From positions 172,656 through 236,655 of the forward strand of contig NZ_JADMSO010000004.1 of the NCBI RefSeq assembly GCF_015560805.1: a stretch of 64,000 nucleotides of DNA, given 5' to 3'. The notes under the pieces were generated by a model that ran no database searches, was not told the origin of the DNA, and saw only the letters and a program-made list of their open reading frames with translations. A program made the translations under genes and the position numbers. Source of the DNA: Mediterraneibacter glycyrrhizinilyticus (lineage in GTDB: Bacteria; Bacillota; Clostridia; Lachnospirales; Lachnospiraceae). Of the stretch, positions 52,012 to 61,077 are shown piece by piece (within the stretch, counting starts at the first letter, position 1; the number at the start of each line of letters is the position of its first letter).

Positions 52012-54624
52012 TCATTTATTTTCTGATAAATATTGCTCAAATTCTTCTTTTGTCATCAGCACTTTCCTTGGTTTTGTTCCCTCTTCCGGACCGACTACGC
52101 CTACATCCGCCAATTGATCCATGATCCGCGCTGCCCGATTGAAGCCGATCTTGAACATCCGCTGCAGCATCCCGATCGACGCTTTCTCTTTCTCAATGAT
52201 CAAATATCCTGCATCTGCAAAATACTGATCTCGCGCGTCACTGCTATTTTCCATTCCCGGCGCTGCGATCGATATACTGCCGTTCTCTGTCTCCAGCTCC
52301 GCGTTCATATGTTCCTCAAGTTCATTGCTATAAGAAGCATTTCCGTTGTTCTCGATCAAATATTCCACGACCTGCTGTACTTCCTTGTCGGATACAAACG
52401 ATCCCTGAACCCGGACCGGTTTCGGATAGCCGGTCGGATAAAACAACATATCTCCTTTTCCAAGCAGTTTTTCCGCACCGTTCATATCGATGATCGTCCG
52501 GGAATCCACGCCTGAGGAGACTGCGAATGCGATCCTCGACGGCATATTTGCCTTGATCAGTCCGGTAATGACATTGACAGACGGTCTCTGTGTCGCAAGG
52601 ATCAGGTGAATCCCCGCCGCACGGGCCAGCTGCGCCAGCCGGCAGATCGCTCCCTCCACATCTTTTGGAGCGACCATCATCAGATCGGCTAGCTCGTCCA
52701 CGATGATCACGATCTGTGCCATTTTTTTCGGCACGCCCTCCCCGGGCTCCATCTGCAGGATCTTTTCGTTAAAGCCTTTCAGATCGCGCACATTGTATTC
52801 GGCAAACATCTGATAACGTTTCATCATCTCGGCAACTGCCCAGTTCAGAGCGCCAGCCGCTTTCTTCGGATCTGTGACAACCGGGATCAAAAGATGCGGG
52901 ATTCCATTATATACGCTTAATTCCACAACTTTCGGATCGACCATGATCAGCTTGACGTCTTCCGGATCAGACTTGAAGATCATACTCATGATCAATGTGT
53001 TGATACATACCGATTTACCAGATCCCGTCGAACCTGCCACAAGCAGATGGGGCATCTTTGCAATATCCGCGATCACCACTTTTCCGGCAATATCCTTTCC
53101 GACTGCCACCGTAAGATTGGACTTACTTTTCTGAAAATCTTCCGCTTCCAGAAGATCCCGCAGCATAACGGCAGAATTTTCGCTGTTCGGCACCTCGATC
53201 CCGACTGCCGCTTTCCCCGGGATCGGAGCTTCGATCCGCAGATCGGTCACTGCAAGATTCAGTTTAATATCATCGGCAAGCCCGACGATCTTGCTGACTT
53301 TCACGCCTTGTTCCGGCTGGATTTCATACCGTGTAACCGACGGTCCGCAGCTGGCATTGGTCACATGCACTTTTACTCCAAAATTCTGCAGTGTCTGTTC
53401 CAGTTTCAATGCCGTTGCACGCAAATGTGCATCAGAATCTCCGCCGCCTTTCTTTCCGCGTTTCAGCAGACGCAGAGGCGGGATCTTATAGACCGGTTTC
53501 GGCTGTTCTTCTTTCTCTTTGATCTCCGCCTCGACATTCTGTGTCTCCGCCGCAATTTCCTGTATATCCTGCTTTGTCGTTTTTTTCTTTGCGGGAGATG
53601 CCGAAACTTGTTCTCCGTCATTCACTTCGGAATCCAAAGTCCTCGGTTCCTCTCCCCATATATTCGTCTCCTCTGCCTGCTCCGCCTCGATACGATCATC
53701 CGCCCGATTGATCACAAATGCCGTCTCCGGCAAATCGTCTCCCTGCGTTTCGTCAAACGGAAACGGAATATCCTGCGGCTTTTCATCCATTGGCAGATCC
53801 GGTATCAGTTCTTGAACTTCCGGAGACTTTCGTTTTGAAGTTCCGTCTGATAAAGTCGTGGCAAAGGACACACCGGAAACTTTCTGATCCTGCCTGCGTG
53901 CTTTTTTCGATTCTTTCTTCTCTTCATTCTGCTTTTGTACACGTTCTTTTTCTGCTTCCGCCTGCAGCGCTTCTAACCGAAGAACCCTTGTCTGCCGACG
54001 CTCTTCCCTTTTCTTTGCCGCGCGGATCGCAGCGGTCTCATGTCGTATCTTTGCATCTTCATATACTCTTTTTCCGCCATGACTTAGCGGTTTCAACAGC
54101 GAGCGCTCGGTGATCAGGATCACACTGATTACTGCCAGGATCACGATCGCAATGTATGCGCCGACTACGCCAAGCATCGGACAGAGAAGCTGTACCTGCG
54201 CTCCCCCCAGCAATCCTCCCGCATCTTTCCGGATACTTGCCTGACGATAATGTTCCATCAATCCCGTTCCGGGTGTATACGAATTGACAACCAGTTCTAA
54301 AAATGCAGCAACCAGACATACAAGCACGATCGCCGCCGCTGTCTTTATGTATGCGTGTGTATTGCCTTTATTTGAGATCAAAAAGGCAACCACACCAAAA
54401 ATCAAAATCGGAATCACATATCCGACCCATCCAAACAATCCAAAGATCACTGAGGAACAAATCTCACCGGCAATCCCTCCCAGACCAAAACAACTGATCA
54501 TAAGAAAGATACAAACTGCCAGCACACAAAGTATGATGATCTCCCCATGCAATACGGAATATTCCTGTGTCTTTTTCTTTTTTCCCCTGCTGTTTTTCCG
54601 CTTTTTTGTTGACTTTGCGGCCAT
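52012..54624 (-). CDS. ftsK: DNA translocase FtsK/SpoIIIE
   Basis: 870 residues from the ATG at 54624, with GGGGGA 7 bases upstream; an in-frame TTG at 54645 lacks a site. A basic start and four membrane spans (about 27-165) anchor it. A charged linker (about 200-400) joins the motor: Walker [11 protein letters not shown] near 530, then DELADLMM and the [11 protein letters not shown] block. The winged-helix gamma domain at the end ([27 protein letters not shown]) reads KOPS-like sequences. It pumps chromosomal DNA through the closing septum, and into the forespore in spore formers. First gene of the fhs-folD operon, with its own promoter and leader element. Confidence 0.95.
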   Translation of the reverse strand: MAAKSTKKRKNSRGKKKKTQEYSVLHGEIIILCVLAVCIFLMISCFGLGGIAGEICSSVIFGLFGWVGYVIPILIFGVVAFLISNKGNTHAYIKTAAAIVLVCLVAAFLELVVNSYTPGTGLMEHYRQASIRKDAGGLLGGAQVQLLCPMLGVVGAYIAIVILAVISVILITERSLLKPLSHGGKRVYEDAKIRHETAAIRAAKKREERRQTRVLRLEALQAEAEKERVQKQNEEKKESKKARRQDQKVSGVSFATTLSDGTSKRKSPEVQELIPDLPMDEKPQDIPFPFDETQGDDLPETAFVINRADDRIEAEQAEETNIWGEEPRTLDSEVNDGEQVSASPAKKKTTKQDIQEIAAETQNVEAEIKEKEEQPKPVYKIPPLRLLKRGKKGGGDSDAHLRATALKLEQTLQNFGVKVHVTNASCGPSVTRYEIQPEQGVKVSKIVGLADDIKLNLAVTDLRIEAPIPGKAAVGIEVPNSENSAVMLRDLLEAEDFQKSKSNLTVAVGKDIAGKVVIADIAKMPHLLVAGSTGSGKSVCINTLIMSMIFKSDPEDVKLIMVDPKVVELSVYNGIPHLLIPVVTDPKKAAGALNWAVAEMMKRYQMFAEYNVRDLKGFNEKILQMEPGEGVPKKMAQIVIIVDELADLMMVAPKDVEGAICRLAQLARAAGIHLILATQRPSVNVITGLIKANMPSRIAFAVSSGVDSRTIIDMNGAEKLLGKGDMLFYPTGYPKPVRVQGSFVSDKEVQQVVEYLIENNGNASYSNELEEHMNAELETENGSISIAAPGMENSSDARDQYFADAGYLIIEKEKASIGMLQRMFKIGFNRAARIMDQLADVGVVGPEEGTKPRKVLMTKEEFEQYLSENK

Positions 54625-54659
54625 TATTGCTTCCCCCTTGGTCAATTAAAATGCCTGAA

Positions 54660-54728
54660 CCGGTGTATGTTCCCCTCCGAAAGACTCCCCACATCCTGTG
54701 CCTTATTTCTTTCTCTCCATACACCGAC
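54660..54728 (-). repeat. ftsK leader element, copy C of a GTCGGTGTA element
   Basis: On the minus strand GTGTCGGTGTATG lies at the predicted transcript start and pairs through CGGTGTATG with CATACACCG about 49 bases later, enclosing a mostly unpaired loop. It shares the 5' core GTCGGTGTA with copies A and B. The ftsK start codon follows about 35 bases after it. Confidence 0.6.
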
Positions 54729-54737
54729 ACTATTTCT

Positions 54738-54766
54738 AGTATAGCATTCTTTCGATATGATGTCAT
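54738..54766 (-). promoter_or_regulatory. Predicted sigma-A promoter of ftsK
   Basis: ATGACA, 17 bases and TATACT with an extended TG on the minus strand. It lies just after the tepA stop and places the transcript start at the GTCGGTGTA core. Confidence 0.7.
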
Positions 54767-54776
54767 CAGAAAATTT

Positions 54777-55514
54777 TCACATGGATTTTTTCCGTTCGTC
54801 GATCATCTCATGAAGTTTGTTCAAAGCCTGACTGATTCCGCCTACTTCATCGATCAGCCCCTCTCGCACCGCATCTTCTCCCTCTAACAAAGTTCCGACA
54901 TCTTTTACAAGCTCTGTCGGATCCAGCATCAGTTCTTCCAAACGTTTCTGGCTGATCCGGGAGTGATTGGCGATAAAGCCGGTGATCCTGTCCTGTGTCC
55001 GTTCCATATTACGGTAACTCTGGTAAACACCGATGAACATCCCATTTGACCGCACCGGATGAATGATCATCGTGCCGCTCGGAACAATAAACGAATAATC
55101 TGCCGAGACCGCAAGCGGTCCTCCGATCGAATGACTGCCGCCAAGTACGAGCGATACGGTCGGCTTGCTGAGTGATGCGATCATCTCCGCGATCGCCAGC
55201 CCCGCCTCCACGTCTCCGCCAAGCGTATTGAGCAGAATCAAGATCCCCTCGGTTTCATCACTGTCTTCCGCCTCTGCCAGCTTCGGAAGTAAATGTTCAT
55301 ATTTCGTTGCTTTTGTATTTCCGGATACCGCTTCATGCCCCTCGATCTCCCCGATGATCGTTAAAAGCTGGATCCGATGTCTGCTCTTCCCCTCTTCCAG
55401 CCGCAGCGTGCCCATCTCCTTGATTTCTTCACGTCTGGCTGTCTCTTCTTCTCTCTTTTGCTCTTTTGTTTCTGCCGATCCCGTCTCAGACTTTTGCATT
55501 TCTTTTGATTCCAT
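54777..55514 (-). CDS. tepA: ClpP-like protease of the TepA/YmfB group
   Basis: 245 residues from the ATG at 55514; an in-frame TTG at 55592 would add 26 basic residues, and the ribosome site (AGAGGG) is only moderate. A charged, Glu/Lys/Arg-rich N-terminus of about 40 residues precedes the ClpP/crotonase fold: LLNTLGGDVEAGLAIAEMIAS (about 94-114). The oxyanion and Ser block is GGSHSIGG (about 125-132; the likely nucleophile is Ser129), and MIIHPVR (about 149-155) gives His152. TepA proteins are a ClpP-related group encoded next to ftsK/spoIIIE in Bacillus. The cellular substrate is unsettled. Confidence 0.82.
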   Translation of the reverse strand: MESKEMQKSETGSAETKEQKREEETARREEIKEMGTLRLEEGKSRHRIQLLTIIGEIEGHEAVSGNTKATKYEHLLPKLAEAEDSDETEGILILLNTLGGDVEAGLAIAEMIASLSKPTVSLVLGGSHSIGGPLAVSADYSFIVPSGTMIIHPVRSNGMFIGVYQSYRNMERTQDRITGFIANHSRISQKRLEELMLDPTELVKDVGTLLEGEDAVREGLIDEVGGISQALNKLHEMIDERKKSM

Positions 55515-55682
55515 AGATTTTTCAGCCCTCTTTCTATAATTATTCTGATTGAAGCTCCGACATATTCCTTTCGGGATACGCGTCTTCTTCAAACGTATTC
55601 TTCCCGGAACATATCCTCTTTGGAATCATAGTATACGAAAAATTTGACGGAACTATACACCGGTGTCGAACGGTAAAGAAGT

Positions 55683-55724
55683 AAAAAATGGCATGAATGC
55701 AAATTGTATACATCCATACCATTT
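55683..55724 (-). terminator. Terminator after metY
   Basis: AAATGG-ATG pairs with CATGCCATTT (one wobble, minus strand) across an 18-base loop, followed by TTTTTTAC. It starts 4 bases after the metY stop. Confidence 0.75.
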
Positions 55725-55727
55725 TAT

Positions 55728-57002
55728 TTAACGTAATGCCTGCTCTACATCGGCAATAATATCGTCTACATTTTCAATTCCAACACTAAAACGGATCAAA
55801 TCCGGCTGAACGCCAGCCTCTAACAGCTCTTTTTCGTTCATCTGACGATGTGTGTGACTCGCCGGATGCAGCACGCAGCTTCTGGCATCCGCAACATGTG
55901 TTACGATCGCCACCATTTTTAACTTATCCATCATTTCAACCGCTGCGTCTCTTCCACCTTTCAATCCGAAAGTGATCACTCCGCAGCAGCCATTTGGCAT
56001 ATATTTCTGCGCGAGATCGTAATATTTGTCTCCCGGCATCGACGGGCAGGAAACCCATGCAACTTTTTCGTGATTCTTTAAATAGGTAGCAACCGCAAGC
56101 GCATTTTCGCAATGACGCGGCATGCGCAGATGTAATGTCTCCAATCCCAGATTCAGAAGAAACGCATTCTGCGGAGACTGGATCGAACCAAGGTCACGCA
56201 TCAGCTGCGAAGTTGCCTTGGTGATATATGCGCCTTTTCCGAATTTTTTTGTATATACAATGCCATGGTATGTTTCGTCCGGCGTCGTCAGTCCCGGGAA
56301 CTTCTCGGCATGTGCTTCCCAGTCAAAATTACCGCTGTCAACAATCGCTCCGCCCACACAGGCAGCATGTCCATCCATATATTTCGTAGTGGAATGCGTG
56401 ACAATATCTGCTCCCCACTCAAACGGACGGCAGTTGATCGGTGTAGCAAATGTATTGTCTACGATAAACGGTACCCCATGCGCATGTGCTGCGTTTGCAA
56501 ATTTTTCCAGATCCAAAACAACAAGCGCAGGATTGGCGATCGTCTCTCCGAATACAGCTTTTGTATTCTCGCGGAACGCGGCATTTAATTCTTCTTCGCT
56601 GCAGTCCGGATCCACAAAAGTAGCTTCGACTCCCATTTTACGGATCGTGTGAGCATACAGATTATAGGTTCCTCCGTAAAGAGCAGACGCACATACGATA
56701 TGATCCCCTGCTTCCACGATATTCATGATCGCATAGAAATTCGCCGCCTGTCCGGACGAAGTCAGCATCGCCGCATAGCCGCCCTCCAGATCACAGATTT
56801 TTGCTGCAACGGCATCATTCGTCGGATTCTGAAGACGGGTATAAAAATATCCCGATTCTTCCAAATCAAAAAGACGTCCCATCTGCTCACTGCTTGTATA
56901 ACGGAACGTGGTGCTCTGGTAGATCGGGAGAACACGCGGTTCACCATTTCCCGGTTCATAACCGGACTGAATACATTTTGTTTCCATTTTAAAGTCGCTC
57001 AT
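55728..57002 (-). CDS. metY: O-acetylhomoserine aminocarboxypropyltransferase (MetY/CysD type)
   Basis: 424 residues of the Cys/Met-metabolism PLP family. Lys207 in HSTTKYMDGHA is the Schiff-base lysine, SSGQAAN (82-88) and TRLQNPTND (55-63) contact the cofactor phosphate, and the DNTFATP (182-188) holds the Asp. The length and the GxVxGG-type insert fit O-acetylhomoserine sulfhydrylase, which makes homocysteine from O-acetylhomoserine and sulfide, rather than the shorter MetB. GGAGGGA precedes the ATG. It lies 60 bp after yebC, beyond a hairpin that overlaps the yebC stop. Confidence 0.9.
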   Translation of the reverse strand: MSDFKMETKCIQSGYEPGNGEPRVLPIYQSTTFRYTSSEQMGRLFDLEESGYFYTRLQNPTNDAVAAKICDLEGGYAAMLTSSGQAANFYAIMNIVEAGDHIVCASALYGGTYNLYAHTIRKMGVEATFVDPDCSEEELNAAFRENTKAVFGETIANPALVVLDLEKFANAAHAHGVPFIVDNTFATPINCRPFEWGADIVTHSTTKYMDGHAACVGGAIVDSGNFDWEAHAEKFPGLTTPDETYHGIVYTKKFGKGAYITKATSQLMRDLGSIQSPQNAFLLNLGLETLHLRMPRHCENALAVATYLKNHEKVAWVSCPSMPGDKYYDLAQKYMPNGCCGVITFGLKGGRDAAVEMMDKLKMVAIVTHVADARSCVLHPASHTHRQMNEKELLEAGVQPDLIRFSVGIENVDDIIADVEQALR

Positions 57003-57043
57003 CTTATGTCCCTCCTGCTTGCTTTTTCGTCTGGAAGCGTCGC

Positions 57044-57071
57044 GAAGAATAAACCTTTCGGTTTATTCTTC
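57044..57071 (-). other. Perfect hairpin overlapping the yebC stop
   Basis: GAAGAATAAACC and its complement flank a GAAA tetraloop, a 12-base perfect stem. The yebC stop codon TAA lies inside the 5' arm. On the minus strand TTCTTCGCGACG follows, not a T run, so it is a poor intrinsic terminator; it may stabilise the 3' end or pause transcription. Confidence 0.65.
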
Positions 57072-57797
57072 ACTCCAGTTGTGGTATACATCCTGGACGT
57101 CGTCGTCTTCCTCTAACAAATCCAGTGTTTTCTGGATATTTTTGATGTCTTCCTCTTTTGTCAACTCTACATAAGTCTGCGGGATCATTGTCACTTCGGC
57201 ATTCGCCATCTGAATACCTGCTTCTTCCAGTTTCAGACGTACTTCACTGAAATCTGCCGGATCCGTCAGGATCTCAAAGCTCTCCTCTTCTTCCGCAAAA
57301 TCTTCTGCGCCTGCATCCAATGCGAGCATCATCAGTTCGTCCGCATCCATCTCACAATCTTCCTTTGCGACAAGGATCTGTCCCTTTTCATCAAACATGA
57401 AAGAAACGCATCCCGGCGTTCCGATGTTTCCGCTTCCTTTTGTAAATGCGCTGCGAACATTGGATGCCGTACGGTTCTTATTGTCTGTCAATGTTTTTAC
57501 GATGATCGCTGTTCCGTTCGGTCCATATCCCTCATATGTAATATGTTCGTAATTATCTCCTGCACCCTCTCCGGCAGCTTTCTTGATATTTCTCTCGATC
57601 GTATCATTCGGCATATTGTTGGATTTTGCTTTTGCAATCACATCACGAAGCCGGCTGTTGTTTGCCGGATCCGGTCCGCCGCCCTCTTTCACCGCTACTG
57701 CAAGCTCACGTCCGATCTTTGTAAAGATCTTGCCTTTTGCAGCGTCATTTTTTTCCTTTTTATGCTTAATATTGGCAAATTTTGAATGTCCTGACAT
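57063..57797 (-). CDS. yebC: YebC/TACO1-family protein
   Basis: 244 residues starting [40 protein letters not shown], the conserved opening of the family. [27 protein letters not shown] (about 90-116) and the acidic C-terminus ([29 protein letters not shown]) are also typical. YebC proteins were called transcription regulators, but members are now linked to relieving ribosome stalling at proline runs. It has its own promoter and an AGAGGAG site. metY follows 60 bp later. Confidence 0.93.
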   Translation of the reverse strand: MSGHSKFANIKHKKEKNDAAKGKIFTKIGRELAVAVKEGGGPDPANNSRLRDVIAKAKSNNMPNDTIERNIKKAAGEGAGDNYEHITYEGYGPNGTAIIVKTLTDNKNRTASNVRSAFTKGSGNIGTPGCVSFMFDEKGQILVAKEDCEMDADELMMLALDAGAEDFAEEEESFEILTDPADFSEVRLKLEEAGIQMANAEVTMIPQTYVELTKEEDIKNIQKTLDLLEEDDDVQDVYHNWSEE

Positions 57798-57834
57798 TGT
57801 TTCATTCTCCTCTTTTCGTTGTTAATACTTGCTT

Positions 57835-57863
57835 ATTCTAGCATTCTTTCCCAAATCTGTAAA
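57835..57863 (-). promoter_or_regulatory. Predicted sigma-A promoter of yebC
   Basis: TTTACA, 17 bases and TAGAAT with an extended TG on the minus strand, about 40 bases before the yebC start. Confidence 0.65.
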
Positions 57864-57872
57864 GTAGTCTGC

Positions 57873-58220
57873 CTATGTATTCAAATCCAGACTGATCTGA
57901 ATGGCACGGCTTACTCTCCCCATCATCCGGTCGTCCACATGACAGACAAACTCCCGAAGCCGTTTTTTATCAATGGTACGGATCTGTTCCAACAGGATCA
58001 CGGAATTTTTGACGATCTGATAATCCCGGGTACTGATCTCTATATGCGTCGGCAGTTTTGCCTTATTCATTTTCGATGTGATAGCGGCGCAGATCACAGT
58101 CGGGCTATGTCGGTTTCCCACATCATTCTGAATGATCAGAACCGGACGGATCCCGCCCTGCTCTGAACCGACCACCGGACTCAAATCCGCATAATAAATA
58201 TCTCCGCGTCTAATTCCCAC
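57873..58220 (-). CDS. mazF: MazF/EndoA-family endoribonuclease toxin without an adjacent antitoxin gene
   Basis: 115 residues. [33 protein letters not shown] (1-33) is the family start, and the conserved Arg25 and Thr in [17 protein letters not shown] (about 46-62) fit the catalytic pair of MazF RNases. These toxins cut mRNA at short sequence motifs, and an antitoxin normally holds them off. Here the gene follows alr by 74 bp, as in Bacillus, but the small antitoxin gene that sits between them there is absent. The antitoxin may be elsewhere or not needed. The gene precedes yebC by 75 bp. Confidence 0.93.
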   Translation of the reverse strand: MGIRRGDIYYADLSPVVGSEQGGIRPVLIIQNDVGNRHSPTVICAAITSKMNKAKLPTHIEISTRDYQIVKNSVILLEQIRTIDKKRLREFVCHVDDRMMGRVSRAIQISLDLNT

Positions 58221-58294
58221 TTCCGTTCACACTCCATTTTCATTTAATGTAATGAAAGTATTCCCTGTTTTTTCGGAAGTATTCTATTTATCTT

Positions 58295-59461
58295 TTACGC
58301 AAAACAATCTGTCTGTTCCGTCACTTCTCCGTCTCTGATGTATACCCTCGGAATTCGTTTTCCGAGACAGCAGACAAACTCATACGGAAAACGCCCGCTT
58401 TTTTCACTGAGTTCTTCCACGGAAATATGTTCCGTACCGTACCGTCCCACGAGAACAACCCGATCCATAAACTGTACGTCCGGGATTTCTGTGACATCAA
58501 CCATGAACTGATCCATGCAGACTCTTCCGAGGATCCGGGCACGTTTTCCGCGGATCAGCACTTCGCCACAATTCGAAAGAGAACGCGGATAACCGTCACC
58601 GTATCCTACCGGGATCGTCGCCACTTTCATTGGTTTCTCAGCCACAAACGTTCCGCCGTAACTGATCGAAGTACCGGCTTCTACTTTTTTGACAAACGTC
58701 ACATGACTGACCAATTCCAGCGCCGGCTTCAAATCGATCACCTGATGATCCACTTCTTCGGACGGATACATTCCGTAAAGTGAAATCCCAGCCCTTGCCA
58801 GATCATGCTTCAAATCCGGGAAATCAATGATCCCGGCACTGTTGTCACAATCAATATAAGGAATCAAGACATTCTTTCCCTCCAAAACTTCCCTCATCCA
58901 GACAAACCGCTCATGCTGCATTCTTGTATACGATTTATCTGCCTCGTCAGCTTTTGCGAAATGTGTGAACATCCCTTCGATCACGCCATGTTTCAGTTCA
59001 CTGATCTCCAAAATCGTCTCTGCACTCTCCTCAGTAACAGGGAATCCGATCCGTCCCATCCCGGTGTCGATTTTTATATGAAAATATGCCGTCTTTCCAA
59101 TCTGTTCGGCGGCATTTGCCATCCCAACCGCCATCTCTTTCGTATAGACCGCAGCTCGGATCTCATATCGTACCATCGCCTCATATTGTTCCGGAAAAAC
59201 ACAGCCGAGCACAAGGATCGGTTTCTGGATTCCAGCATTCCTAAGAACAACTGCTTCATCCAGACAGGCGACCGCATACCCCCACACATAATCCGTTGAT
59301 TCAAACATTTTTGCGATGGGTACGGCGCCATGTCCATACCCGTCTGTTTTAACAACTGCGATCAGACGCGTATTTCCGCCAAGTCTAAGTTTCATCTGTT
59401 CCATATTATAAGCGACTGCATCCAAGTCTATATTTGCACAGACCCTGCTGTATTGCTTCAT
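58295..59461 (-). CDS. alr: Alanine racemase
   Basis: 388 residues from the ATG at 59461, which has GAGGAGG 8 bases upstream and overlaps the nnr stop (ATGA). Lys38 in VVKTDGYGHGA binds PLP; Tyr264 in SISYGGTF is the second catalytic base. The N-terminal TIM barrel and the C-terminal beta domain (PVGYGDGYPRSLSNCGEVLIRG and on) are complete. It makes D-alanine for peptidoglycan. The nnr-alr-mazF order is common in Firmicutes. No oddities. Confidence 0.95.
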   Translation of the reverse strand: MKQYSRVCANIDLDAVAYNMEQMKLRLGGNTRLIAVVKTDGYGHGAVPIAKMFESTDYVWGYAVACLDEAVVLRNAGIQKPILVLGCVFPEQYEAMVRYEIRAAVYTKEMAVGMANAAEQIGKTAYFHIKIDTGMGRIGFPVTEESAETILEISELKHGVIEGMFTHFAKADEADKSYTRMQHERFVWMREVLEGKNVLIPYIDCDNSAGIIDFPDLKHDLARAGISLYGMYPSEEVDHQVIDLKPALELVSHVTFVKKVEAGTSISYGGTFVAEKPMKVATIPVGYGDGYPRSLSNCGEVLIRGKRARILGRVCMDQFMVDVTEIPDVQFMDRVVLVGRYGTEHISVEELSEKSGRFPYEFVCCLGKRIPRVYIRDGEVTEQTDCFA

Positions 59462-60960
59462 TCTTGTTCCTCCTCCGCTTCTTTCATACACTGACCGATC
59501 CCTGTGATCAAATCTCTTGCCAGCACACTGTAACTTCCGAGCTGTTCTTTTGCATTATCACCGCCGCATGCGTGAAGATACACTCCAAGCACTGCGCTTC
59601 TGTACGGCGGGGTTTTACCTGCCAAAAGCCCAGTGATCACTCCTGCGAGGACGTCTCCGGATCCTGCTTTTGCCATCGCCTGATTGCCGGCTGTATTGAC
59701 AAAAAACGGATTCGTGCGTTCCGCCACAACGGTTCGGGCATCTTTCAACACGCAGATAACCGGATATTGACTCGTAAATTCCTGCAGTTTCTGAAATCGT
59801 TCTTCTGTGATTTCCGGAATCGAACAGCCCAAAAGCCCGCTCATTTCTTTCATATGCGGAGTCAGGATCACCGGAGTATCAACTACACGGAGCATTTCTT
59901 TGTGGCAGGCCAACAAGTTAAGTCCATCCGCATCGATCACACAAGGAACCGACACATACTTTAACGTATTCATCAGCAGCATTTCCGCTGTCCTGCTCTT
60001 TCCGAGACCACATCCGATACAGACAACATCTGCCCATTCCAGCGCGTCTTTCAATCCATCCTCTTCATATTCCATATAACAGGAAATGATCGCTTCGGGA
60101 AGAAGTTGCTGGAGAATTGCACGATTCGTTTCGTCTGTATAGATCTGAACAAGCCCGGCGCCGCAAGTATATGCCGCCAGCGCGCTCAAATAAGCCGCTC
60201 CTGCCATCCCTTTGCTCCCGGTGATCATCAATACTTTTCCATAGCTGCCTTTATGAGTATTCGGCTTCCGCTTTGGCAGCATCCTGGAAAGATCTGCCCG
60301 TTCCAGTGTATAAGCAACCTCCTGTGTTTCTGAAAAAACAGACGAATGGATCCCGATATCAACAACTGCCGTTTTTCCCGTATATTCCTTTCCCGGGAAT
60401 AACACCATTCCAAGCTTTTCAAACTGAAATGTGACCGTCAGATCCGCGCGAAAAGCGATTCCCATGACCTGCCCATTGCCGGAATGGATACCGGACGGAA
60501 TATCCACAGCTATTTTTCGCCCTTTCAGCCGGTTCATCTTTTCGATCACATCACAGTATGCTCCGGTGATTTCCCGATTCAGTCCAACGCCAAATAATGC
60601 ATCCACTAATACAGTGTATTCTTTTTCCGGCATGACTGTGACGATGGGAATCCCCAAATTCCTGACGATCTGTGCCTGCAATCGGCATTCTTCACTCATA
60701 GAACTTTCTTTTCCTGCAAAAAACACCGTAACCCGTACCCCTTTTTCCTGCAAAAGCCTTGCTATGGCAAATCCGTCGCCTCCGTTATTTCCCGAGCCGC
60801 ATACGATCAATATATCAGAAAAATCAATGTTCTCTCTTTCCATCACTTCGATCGTCTTTTGGGCGGCATGTTCCATTAAAACAACGGACGGTACTCCGAT
60901 TTCCCGGATTGTATAAGAATCTGCTTTCTGCATCCAGATGCCGTTTGGTAAATAACGCAT
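59458..60960 (-). CDS. nnr: Bifunctional NAD(P)H-hydrate repair enzyme Nnr
   Basis: 500 residues from the ATG at 60960, with AAAGGAGG 7 bases upstream. The N-terminal YjeF-N epimerase domain shows CGSGNNGGDGFAIARLL (about 57-73), and the C-terminal ADP-dependent dehydratase domain is kinase-like: SYGKVLMITGSKGMAGAAYLSALAAYTCGAG (about 230-260) and AKAGSGDVLAGVITGLLAG (about 436-454). It repairs hydrated NADH and NADPH. In relatives acpS usually lies near; here it is absent between rex and nnr. The alr gene follows with a 4 bp overlap. Confidence 0.95.
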   Translation of the reverse strand: MRYLPNGIWMQKADSYTIREIGVPSVVLMEHAAQKTIEVMERENIDFSDILIVCGSGNNGGDGFAIARLLQEKGVRVTVFFAGKESSMSEECRLQAQIVRNLGIPIVTVMPEKEYTVLVDALFGVGLNREITGAYCDVIEKMNRLKGRKIAVDIPSGIHSGNGQVMGIAFRADLTVTFQFEKLGMVLFPGKEYTGKTAVVDIGIHSSVFSETQEVAYTLERADLSRMLPKRKPNTHKGSYGKVLMITGSKGMAGAAYLSALAAYTCGAGLVQIYTDETNRAILQQLLPEAIISCYMEYEEDGLKDALEWADVVCIGCGLGKSRTAEMLLMNTLKYVSVPCVIDADGLNLLACHKEMLRVVDTPVILTPHMKEMSGLLGCSIPEITEERFQKLQEFTSQYPVICVLKDARTVVAERTNPFFVNTAGNQAMAKAGSGDVLAGVITGLLAGKTPPYRSAVLGVYLHACGGDNAKEQLGSYSVLARDLITGIGQCMKEAEEEQE

Positions 60961-60996
60961 GATCCAACCTCCTTTTCCATCTTGTTCCTCACAATA

Positions 60997-61035
60997 GAAA
61001 ACGTGTAAAAAGAGACCCCCGCCACTTTTTACACG
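60997..61035 (-). terminator. Terminator of rex
   Basis: CGTGTAAAAAG and its perfect complement CTTTTTACACG (61024-61034 paired with 61002-61012) with an 11-base loop, then TTTTC on the minus strand. It begins about 43 bases after the rex stop. Confidence 0.75.
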
Positions 61036-61077
61036 CCTAAATCTGCTCCACATCTATAAGATCGATAAGAACCGCAC

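Noticed and set aside
51991..52015. ATG at 52015 as the fhs start
   Set aside because: Possible through coupling with ftsK, but the TTG at 51991 has a well placed AGGAGG and gives the usual 556-residue protein; kept as an alternative only.
55640..55665. ACACCGGTGT palindrome as a fourth copy of the GTCGGTGTA element
   Set aside because: It shares only the CGGTGTAT part, has no extended arms, and lies in the -35 region rather than at a transcript start.
56000..57100. SAM riboswitch upstream of metY
   Set aside because: Only 60 bases separate yebC and metY, too short for an S-box, and no such pattern is visible.
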